Positions 6,413 through 10,882 of a stretch of DNA of 10,882 bases are shown piece after piece. The position numbers were made by a program, and so were the translations under genes. Position 1 is the first letter of the stretch. Each line of letters begins with the position of its first letter. Below the pieces are notes generated by a model, which was given only the letters and a program-made list of their open reading frames with translations, was not told where the DNA came from and ran no database searches. Source of the stretch: Euryarchaeota archaeon UBA136 (GTDB lineage: Archaea; Thermoplasmatota; Poseidoniia; MGIII; CG-Epi1); NCBI GenBank assembly GCA_002506485.1, contig DAXQ01000045.1, positions 1 through 10,882 of the forward strand. The letters are read 5' to 3'.

Positions 6413-8821
6413 ACCACGGCGTGCACCCTCAGGTAACGAGACCAGTACACCAGTATCCAATTCCGTCGGCGCGGCCTTATCAGACTGTGCCCCTGTCATG
6501 TAATCATATCTGTCATCAGTAAATGTGTCGACGAAAGAACCGACTATGTCAGTGGTCGTCTTGGTTATTTTTCTGCCCGTGTCTCCGGCCGCTTTTATCA
6601 CGGTCTTTCCTGTCCCTTCGGCCACTTTTATCACAGTGCCACCAGCAGTACCTACCATCTCTCCAGCAGCTGTCAGAGGCGCCCCAATCACACCATCACG
6701 GTGTAGGCCTAATGTCTGGGTGAATTCGTCCATACTTAGTTCGTCCCAATGACGATAAACGAAATAAAGCGTTCCACAGACCATTATGAAAATTATGAAA
6801 CCGGCAAGTTGGAGAGGCGCTAGATAACCGAGGAAACCAAGTCCATAGATAACGGACAAAGCAATCAAAACCGAACCAATCAAAGCTCCCATACCAACAG
6901 CTAGCAGATTGGCTGAAATAGACAATCCAACCGCCCTACCAAGGATGGTCCCCGCAAAGGCTCCTGAACCCTGAAACGGAATCATAACGAATATCACAAT
7001 TCCAAAGAAGGTCAGTCTTTCGACCCACGGCATGCTCTCCAGTATAGATGCACCTTTGAGCTGTACTCTCTTGATACCACTACCGATGAAAGGTAATTTC
7101 TTCGCAAGGTCAAAGTTCCATATTAAGAACAGACAGACAACAACATCCACAAATGCGATACTAAAGGCCAAGACCATCCAAGGAATACCTTGAGCGATTC
7201 CTATTGGAATTATAGATTCCTTACCCAAGGGTGGAATAAAATAGAGAAACATCAATTTCGAAAGGTCCAGGAATCCCCTTTCAGTCATGATCGCCCATAA
7301 TAGGACAAAATAGCCAACAGTCATAAGGAAAGGCGAGAAGAATTTCAAAAGTGAGAAAATCGCGCTGAGCGTACCTATGGCATAGACGATTACGACCAAT
7401 CCAGCGAATGTAATCATATTGAAGAAGATAGTGTACCAGAAAGTAGTATCAACACCACTATTATCCATTCTCAGAAGGTTGGTAATCAGGTAACCATAGG
7501 CCCCCTCAGGATTCTGGGCTACCATATACTCGTAGCTGAGATTCTCCTTGATTTCGGACCCCTCCCTGCTGAATCCTTCACCAGAGATGTCTCCAACCCA
7601 TTCGCCATCCTCTCCTTCTATACCTGCCCCGATTCCATCTTCGCCGACCACTGCAGAGACGAGCATGTTCTGACCCAGGGGATAATCACCTTCGATGTCT
7701 TCATCGACCCTGATTTCGGTCTTTCCAACAGTCATGTAAGTAAAATCAAAAGTAGCGCTGTTCGGGACATCTAGGACGTTCTTGATGTGCGCATCATTCA
7801 GTGCAAAATTAGTGACTGTAAGAGTGCGAAAGATGACAACATTCAGATTCCCTCTTTGATATTTACCATTCTCCAGAGAGGTGTAGGACCATTTTGACCC
7901 ATAGATATCTGTCTTGTCAAATATAGTATTGTCAAATTCAGAATCCTTGACCCATAAATGAATGAAATCGTCGTTATCGAATTTACTATTCTTAACGCTG
8001 ACATTGTTGAAAAAGACAGTATTGAACGAGCTGTTCGAAAATACGGTTCTGTTAAAATCGATGTTGTAAAAAGTCACTCTGTCAAAAGTACAGTCCACAA
8101 AGAACGTATCATTCAAAGTAAGATTCGAGAATATAACGTCCCTGAATACCACATCATTAAACAGAGCAGAATTGAGCACGGCATCCGAAAATTCCTTTTT
8201 ATTCGTGTCTTCCGGCCTTATATTCTCCCCGTTTGCGTAATTGATTACAGCATCGTTCGAATCAGTACCAAATGGCGAAAAGAGAGGTCCAAATTCACCT
8301 TTTGCAATCACCAGCCCCTTATCGCCGGGAGCTACAGCAGGTTCTGGATAAGTGCCTAGCTCAGGAAACAACCGAGCTTCGATATCACCATAATATTGGA
8401 TTTCATTCAACTCACCTTCAATCCAGACCGAGTCACCGGGTTCAAAATTCGAATAATCTCCATTAGTATCCTTAGCCAGTTCGTAGTCATTCTTAGTAAT
8501 CAGTACCCACACCCCTGTCTTCCCTTCAATCTCCAGATCGAAGGCATCTTGAGGCCAGCCCGCAAAGCTCGCCCCCATAATCGTCAGGAAGATTCCAACG
8601 AATAATAGGATCTTGGGAGCCTTCTTGGTCGCGTCCACGAAAGCCCAGAAAGTATCTACTACTGCATCTATCTCATCACGTTCTCTTTGAGATACAATGA
8701 TCCTCCCTTTAGATTCATCATCAGAATCAGTTTCGAGCACCTTCTCTTCTTTGTCAATCTTCTCTTTTTTCTTTGGGGCTTTTTCCTTTTTACTCCCCTT
8801 AGTAGATTTCTTCTTGGCCAT
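5474..8821 (-). CDS. Membrane beta-helix / small multidrug export domain / NAD-dependent epimerase fusion
   Basis: One unbroken frame codes for 1115 residues. In order: a Lys-rich tail (1-27), a helix (about 69-87), and a hydrophilic domain holding 28 in-phase pentapeptide repeats (211-350). Several membrane helices follow (about 460-690); residues 530-660 resemble the small multidrug export family (COG2426/PF06695), with ESIIPIGIAQGIP and FVMIPFQGSGAFAG. Then come an 11-residue-periodic linker (718-760) and an extended SDR epimerase/dehydratase (804-1115). The epimerase has its NAD motif TGGAGFIGS (807-815), DNF at 832, YGSSK (Tyr942, Lys946) and RFANCVGPR (968-976), so it looks active and complete at 312 residues, as in free UDP-glucose 4-epimerase-like enzymes. 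By positive-inside logic and eight helices, the tail and epimerase face the cytosol and the beta-helix faces out. The sugar substrate is unknown. An AAGGAGA lies 15 bases before the ATG, unusually far. Confidence 0.85.
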   Translation of the reverse strand: MAKKKSTKGSKKEKAPKKKEKIDKEEKVLETDSDDESKGRIIVSQRERDEIDAVVDTFWAFVDATKKAPKILLFVGIFLTIMGASFAGWPQDAFDLEIEGKTGVWVLITKNDYELAKDTNGDYSNFEPGDSVWIEGELNEIQYYGDIEARLFPELGTYPEPAVAPGDKGLVIAKGEFGPLFSPFGTDSNDAVINYANGENIRPEDTNKKEFSDAVLNSALFNDVVFRDVIFSNLTLNDTFFVDCTFDRVTFYNIDFNRTVFSNSSFNTVFFNNVSVKNSKFDNDDFIHLWVKDSEFDNTIFDKTDIYGSKWSYTSLENGKYQRGNLNVVIFRTLTVTNFALNDAHIKNVLDVPNSATFDFTYMTVGKTEIRVDEDIEGDYPLGQNMLVSAVVGEDGIGAGIEGEDGEWVGDISGEGFSREGSEIKENLSYEYMVAQNPEGAYGYLITNLLRMDNSGVDTTFWYTIFFNMITFAGLVVIVYAIGTLSAIFSLLKFFSPFLMTVGYFVLLWAIMTERGFLDLSKLMFLYFIPPLGKESIIPIGIAQGIPWMVLAFSIAFVDVVVCLFLIWNFDLAKKLPFIGSGIKRVQLKGASILESMPWVERLTFFGIVIFVMIPFQGSGAFAGTILGRAVGLSISANLLAVGMGALIGSVLIALSVIYGLGFLGYLAPLQLAGFIIFIMVCGTLYFVYRHWDELSMDEFTQTLGLHRDGVIGAPLTAAGEMVGTAGGTVIKVAEGTGKTVIKAAGDTGRKITKTTTDIVGSFVDTFTDDRYDYMTGAQSDKAAPTELDTGVLVSLPEGARRGMVVTGGAGFIGSHLVDRLVKRDEHVVVLDNFSSGELEFLFDSIENITVVDVDLLKDDFDEYLKGAKIVYHLAANPEVQLGITEPEVMQEQNVDVTERVLEAMKRTGCSRIVFTSTSTVYGDAKKIPTPEEADLKPISAYGSSKLDAERLIEKYCKEHDFRGVSYRFANCVGPRSNHGVTYDFVHKLKDNLKKLEILGDGKQNKSYFHVDDCISAMLAKAPRELCDAGEFMALNVGSKDSIDVVTLANEVCKSMKLKGVEYKFTGGVDGGRGWKGDVKNMRLDIKKMKSHGWDPQFTSRKAIRDTAKWLDENY
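6542..6670 (-). repeat. Linker of 11-residue repeats (33-bp period)
   Basis: Residues 718-760 of the fusion repeat every 11 residues, with units such as GTVIKVAEGTG and KTVIKAAGDTG. At the DNA level GCCGCTTTTATCACGGT (6588-6604) and GCCACTTTTATCACAGT (6621-6637) are 33 bases apart. The Thr/Lys/Ala/Gly/Val-rich pattern resembles membrane-binding 11-mer helices such as those of synucleins and LEA-like proteins. Confidence 0.6.
7772..8191 (-). repeat. 28 in-phase pentapeptide repeats
   Basis: From Phe211 to residue 350 every fifth residue is Phe, Leu, Ile, Val, Trp or Tyr without a slip, often as F-x-N/D-x-x. At four pentapeptides per turn this makes exactly seven coils of a right-handed quadrilateral beta-helix. 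Many Asn/Asp flank the core. The domain is predicted to lie outside the membrane. Confidence 0.8.
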
Positions 8822-8836
8822 TCTGACTTAGACTAT

Positions 8837-8873
8837 TCTCCTTGGGTGCGATACTCCTCACTAATAAATAATA
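8837..8873 (-). promoter_or_regulatory. Possible promoter and Shine-Dalgarno of the fusion gene
   Basis: In the 62-base gap after the ubiquitin-like gene the minus strand holds an AT-rich TTATTTATTAG (8863-8873), followed by AAGGAGA (8837-8843). The latter lies 15 bases before the ATG at 8821, longer than usual, and an in-frame TAA just upstream rules out an earlier start in this frame. The fusion may have its own promoter or be read through from the upstream gene. Confidence 0.4.
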
Positions 8874-8883
8874 TGGTTAGTCT

Positions 8884-9090
8884 TCAACCGCCCGATGCAA
8901 CGAGGATAATCCGGAGCGGTTTATCAGGAAGTTTAGATACCAGGGGCACCGGTTTCATCGTTTCTTCATCGGTCACAACCAATAATCCATCTGGATGCAG
9001 GTCCAGATGCCTGACCAGATCATTGGAAGTGCTACCTTTGGGCAATTCGACATCCTTGACCTCGTCATCAATCGTCACTTGCCACTTCAT
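8884..9090 (-). CDS. Ubiquitin-like small archaeal modifier / sulfur-carrier protein (SAMP/MoaD/ThiS-like)
   Basis: The 68-residue protein has the size and pattern of a beta-grasp MoaD/ThiS protein: MKWQVTID forms strand one, ELPKGSTSNDLVRHLDL the turn and helix, and a late strand LRIILVASGG ends the chain exactly in Gly67-Gly68. Such C-termini are adenylated by an E1-like enzyme (UbaA/MoeB) and then carry sulfur as thiocarboxylate for tRNA thiolation or molybdopterin, or are joined to lysines of target proteins (sampylation). Which role applies here cannot be told, and no E1-like gene is in the window. No Shine-Dalgarno is seen. An AT-rich stretch, TAAGTATTTT, about 23-32 bases upstream would give a leaderless message. 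An upstream in-frame TGA fixes the start. The large fusion gene follows 62 bases downstream on the same strand. Confidence 0.8.
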   Translation of the reverse strand: MKWQVTIDDEVKDVELPKGSTSNDLVRHLDLHPDGLLVVTDEETMKPVPLVSKLPDKPLRIILVASGG

Positions 9091-9112
9091 TTTTGTTCAT
9101 GAGAGGTGAGGG

Positions 9113-9122
9113 GAAAATACTT
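9113..9122 (-). promoter_or_regulatory. TATA-like box for the ubiquitin-like gene
   Basis: TAAGTATTTT on the minus strand lies 23-32 bases before the ATG at 9090, which fits leaderless transcription. It is back to back with the tRNA-Ser promoter. Confidence 0.4.
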
Positions 9123-9130
9123 ACCGTGAA

Positions 9131-9137
9131 TATTAAG
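9131..9137 (+). promoter_or_regulatory. TATA-like box of tRNA-Ser
   Basis: TATTAAG lies 33 bases before the tRNA 5' end. The same heptamer is at the same distance from tRNA-Glu. Confidence 0.6.
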
Positions 9138-9163
9138 ACCCAACATTTCTGGACTTATCGGTA

Positions 9164-9250
9164 GCCAGGGTCGCATAGCCCGGTATTGCGGTGGCCTCGA
9201 AAGCCACTGGGAGAAATCCCGCGGGGGTTCAAATCCCTCCCCTGGCGCCA
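9164..9250 (+). tRNA. tRNA-Ser(CGA)
   Basis: The acceptor stem GCCAGGG pairs with CCCTGGC (9240-9246). The anticodon stem GTGGC/GCCAC holds loop CTCGAAA, giving anticodon CGA (reads TCG). A long variable arm (TGGGAGAAATCCCG) marks a class II tRNA. The T loop is TTCAAAT, and the discriminator G at 9247 is followed by encoded CCA (9248-9250). No intron is seen. Confidence 0.95.
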
Positions 9251-9263
9251 TGATTCCTTTCGA

Positions 9264-9289
9264 CGACGTGTGCTTGTGCTTTCACGTCG
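9264..9289 (+). other. Short hairpin after tRNA-Ser
   Basis: CGACGTG (9264-9270) and CACGTCG (9283-9289) form a perfect 7-bp stem with a 12-base loop, 13 bases after the tRNA. It may help end or process the transcript. No T-run follows directly, so it is not a standard terminator. Confidence 0.3.
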
Positions 9290-9345
9290 ATTTGAGCTCA
9301 TAATGGCAAAATAGAGAGGGGTCCAAAAAGGGGTGGGTAAAATTA

Positions 9346-9352
9346 CATTAAG
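9346..9352 (+). promoter_or_regulatory. TATA-like box of the zinc-ribbon gene
   Basis: CATTAAG lies 27 bases before the GTG at 9373, which would give a leaderless message starting at or near that GTG. It differs from the tRNA boxes by its first base only. Confidence 0.45.
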
Positions 9353-9372
9353 GAAATAGGTTAGTTAGAGCT

Positions 9373-10149
9373 GTGAAAGTATCTACTGTTGGCAAGACAT
9401 TAGCTGATTTCCCAGAACTCGTGGAACAGATTGACGAAGATACCCATTCTGACTTAGACGTTCAAACAATTACTGCAGGCACCAATAAGAAATTAAAATG
9501 GGTATGTGACAAAGGCCCAGACCACAAATGGGAAGCTGCCGTTTGGAGCAGGACAGGGCGAGGCGCAGGTTGCCCATTCTGTTCTGGAAGAGCATTATCA
9601 ATAACTAATTGTTTAGAAACTCGCTATCCTGAAGTAGCAAAGCAGTGGCACCCTACTAGGAACGAGGACAAAACACCCAAGGATTTTACTTATTCCTCAA
9701 ACAAGAAAGTGTGGTGGCTTTGCCCAGATTGTGGAGATGATTGGAAAGCACAAATAACTAACAGGACCTTGGGGAACTCAAAACGTTGCAGAGATTGTGG
9801 CCACAAGATAAGTGCTGAAAAGAGGTCAATACCAGAGACTGGTAATTCATTATTGGAGATGTGCCCACAAGTATCTAAAGAATGGCACCCAACCAAGAAT
9901 GGAGATTTAGAACCATCAATGGTCTTCCCCCGTTCCAGTAAACTTGCATGGTGGGTTTGTGGAGACTGCAAACATGAGTGGAACTCAGTTATAGCACAGA
10001 GAACTGAATTTTACCTGAAGGCTAGCCTTGATTCTCCAAAGAGAGGGAGAGGCTGTGATGCGGGGCCGTTTCAGTATAGCCCACGACGCGATTCTGCGAG
10101 ACTTCAATCGGTGTGTGGTGAGGTGCATAGTTCGCCGAAATGTGTTTGA
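9373..10149 (+). CDS. Zinc-ribbon repeat protein (DUF4379-like), cut by a probable chimeric join
   Basis: The GTG-started frame holds tandem treble-clef zinc ribbons of the DUF4379 (PF14311) kind. Repeat 1 has Cys45 with His51/Trp53 and then CPFC (67-70). Repeat 2 has WLCPDC (Cys117, Cys120), Trp124 and CRDC (139-142). Repeat 3 has WVCGDC (Cys196, Cys199), His201, Trp203 and GRGC (Cys228). The repeats share EVAKQWHPTRN / QVSKEWHPTKN spacers. After Cys228 the expected partner Cys two residues on is missing and the sequence turns into an unrelated Ser/Arg-rich tail to the stop at 10149. I infer that native sequence ends near 10056 and that the last 30 codons belong to the joined bacterial DNA. 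Family members probably bind nucleic acid and are often fused to nuclease domains further on; here that part is lost. It is the first gene after tRNA-Ser. Confidence 0.75.
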   Translation: MKVSTVGKTLADFPELVEQIDEDTHSDLDVQTITAGTNKKLKWVCDKGPDHKWEAAVWSRTGRGAGCPFCSGRALSITNCLETRYPEVAKQWHPTRNEDKTPKDFTYSSNKKVWWLCPDCGDDWKAQITNRTLGNSKRCRDCGHKISAEKRSIPETGNSLLEMCPQVSKEWHPTKNGDLEPSMVFPRSSKLAWWVCGDCKHEWNSVIAQRTEFYLKASLDSPKRGRGCDAGPFQYSPRRDSARLQSVCGEVHSSPKCV

Positions 10150-10246
10150 GCGATGTATCGTATAGACGCTATCTATGCAAGTTAGCAACGTAACCGCGCA
10201 CAACCTCCTATCTTTAAAGCGCTGGCTGGCCTGCTGGCGAATTGGT
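10057..10246 (+). other. Bacterial-type leader upstream of moaA, after the probable join
   Basis: About 190 bases between the end of recognisable zinc-ribbon sequence and the moaA ATG. I see no gene of its own here. It holds a possible sigma-70 promoter and a small dyad, and its composition is intermediate to G+C-rich. Confidence 0.5.
10146..10175 (+). promoter_or_regulatory. Possible bacterial sigma-70 promoter of moaA
   Basis: TTGAGC (10146-10151) and TATCTA (10170-10175) are 18 bases apart, about 70 bases before the moaA ATG. A dyad ATAG-ACG-CTAT (10162-10172) lies in the spacer and could be an operator. It is only loosely like a ModE-type site. Confidence 0.3.
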
Positions 10247-10882
10247 ATGAACTCTGCTCAGTCGGCTATGCGACCGGTGCGTGACCTCCACGGCCGCCCC
10301 CTCACCCAGCTGCGGTTCTCGGTCACCGACCGCTGTAACTTTCGTTGTCTCTACTGCATGCCTGCCGACGGGCCGGAGCCCTGTTTCGTCGCGCGCGAAG
10401 AGCTGCTGAGCTACGAACAGCTGGCGCGGGTGGTGCGGCTGCTGGTGGAACTGGGCGTCTCGCGGGTGCGATTAACTGGTGGTGAGCCGCTGTTGCGCAC
10501 TGACCTCGACCGGCTGGTGCAGATGCTCGCGGCGATTCCGGGGCTCGATGACCTGGCGCTCACCACTAATGGCTACCTGCTGGCGACACAGGCTGAAAAG
10601 CTGCGACACGCAGGATTACAGCGGCTCAATATCAGCCTCGATTCCCTCGATGAACAGGTTTACCAGCGATTGAACGGCCGTGACCTGAGCGTCGAGCGAG
10701 TGCTTGCCGGCATCGCAGCGGCCGAGCGCGCCGGCTTCGGGCCGCTCAAGCTCAACTGCGTGGTAATTCGCGGCGTTAACGACAGTTCCGTAGTGGATTT
10801 GGCGCGCCATTTCCTGGGAACGCCCCATACCGTGCGCTTCATCGAGTATATGGATGTGGGCAACATCAACCGCTGGAGCCCC
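10247..10882 (+). CDS. moaA: GTP 3',8-cyclase MoaA (molybdopterin synthesis), 3' end outside window
   Basis: The frame is open from ATG 10247 to the edge: 212 residues of a protein usually about 330 long. It is a radical-SAM enzyme that, with MoaC, turns GTP into cyclic pyranopterin monophosphate, the first step of molybdenum cofactor synthesis. The radical-SAM cluster motif is CNFRCLYC (Cys30, Cys34, Cys37), preceded by LRFSVTDR. LTGGEPLLR (76-84), TTNGYLL, LNISLDSLD and RFIEYMDVG are all classic MoaA segments. The C-terminal second iron-sulfur cluster and the GG tail lie beyond the edge. An in-frame ATG at 10268 is an alternative start. Codons end mostly in G or C, unlike the rest of the window, and the sequence is of proteobacterial (probably gammaproteobacterial) type. 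Confidence 0.95.
   Translation, partial: MNSAQSAMRPVRDLHGRPLTQLRFSVTDRCNFRCLYCMPADGPEPCFVAREELLSYEQLARVVRLLVELGVSRVRLTGGEPLLRTDLDRLVQMLAAIPGLDDLALTTNGYLLATQAEKLRHAGLQRLNISLDSLDEQVYQRLNGRDLSVERVLAGIAAAERAGFGPLKLNCVVIRGVNDSSVVDLARHFLGTPHTVRFIEYMDVGNINRWSP

Noticed and set aside
6588..6637. 33-bp near-direct repeat considered as a CRISPR or recombination repeat
   Set aside because: It is in frame, 11 codons long, and encodes the periodic linker; there are no spacers.
7958..8359. Plus-strand 133-codon frame opposite the beta-helix
   Set aside because: It is antisense to the 15-base-periodic repeat, whose regular codons keep the opposite strand free of stops. It has no family likeness, and the minus-strand protein is clearly real.
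8687..9109. Plus-strand 140-codon frame
   Set aside because: It lies opposite the Lys-rich tail of the fusion and the ubiquitin-like gene. Its Phe/Leu-rich start is just the complement of Lys codons.
10162..10172. ModE operator upstream of moaA
   Set aside because: The dyad ATAG-ACG-CTAT is short and matches the ModE consensus only loosely, so it is kept only as a remark in the promoter entry.
9985..10203. Minus-strand 72-codon frame over the join
   Set aside because: It spans DNA from two apparent sources and has no recognisable product.
10057..10246. Moco riboswitch upstream of moaA
   Set aside because: I could not lay the leader onto the known motif with paired stems; a covariance-model search would decide it.
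8884..10882. Molybdopterin operon of a MoaD-like protein with moaA
   Set aside because: The two lie on opposite strands, on different sides of a probable chimeric join, and with very different codon style. Their closeness is likely accidental.

Overview
The window is a contig of two unlike parts. Bases 1 to about 10056 look archaeal, most probably a planktonic euryarchaeon of the Thermoplasmata/Marine Group II (Poseidoniales) type. The grounds are AT-rich TATA-like boxes about 25-33 bases before genes, several starts that look leaderless (GTG or ATG with no Shine-Dalgarno), archaeal-style tRNAs, a KaiC-like RecA ATPase, a small ubiquitin-like protein ending in Gly-Gly, and moderate G+C. The taxon is an inference from gene content; no marker gene settles it. 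Bases from about 10057 to the end have a much more G+C-rich coding style and carry the start of a proteobacterial-type moaA. The join falls inside a zinc-ribbon gene and is best read as an assembly or amplification chimera unless reads prove otherwise.

Layout. Minus strand, 3024 down to 1: an OPT-family oligopeptide/metal-chelate transporter, a 141-residue acidic protein of unknown function, and a KaiC/RadA-like ATPase cut by the window edge. The last two are spaced like an operon with good Shine-Dalgarno sites. A 102-bp divergent region separates the transporter from a plus-strand pair: a small SAM-dependent methyltransferase overlapped by a GT-A glycosyltransferase (3127-4451). This pair converges by a few bases on a minus-strand methylmalonyl-CoA epimerase (4836-4444), which is preceded by a two-helix acidic envelope protein (5339-4860) and tRNA-Glu(CTC).

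The centre is one unbroken 1115-codon gene (8821-5474, minus). It encodes a Lys-rich cytosolic tail, a transmembrane helix, a 28-unit pentapeptide-repeat beta-helix, a membrane domain of the small multidrug export (COG2426-like) type, an 11-residue-periodic amphipathic linker, and a complete NAD-dependent sugar-nucleotide epimerase. Just upstream and co-directional is a 68-residue SAMP/MoaD/ThiS-like protein ending in Gly-Gly. Divergent from that are tRNA-Ser(CGA) and then a zinc-ribbon (DUF4379-like) gene, whose third repeat is cut at the chimeric join.

The most original object is the membrane-anchored epimerase fusion. It appears to place a sugar-nucleotide epimerase on the cytosolic face of a membrane protein with a large outer beta-helix, which would suit a role in building surface glycans. 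The nearby glycosyltransferase/methyltransferase pair fits such a role, but a functional link is inference only.
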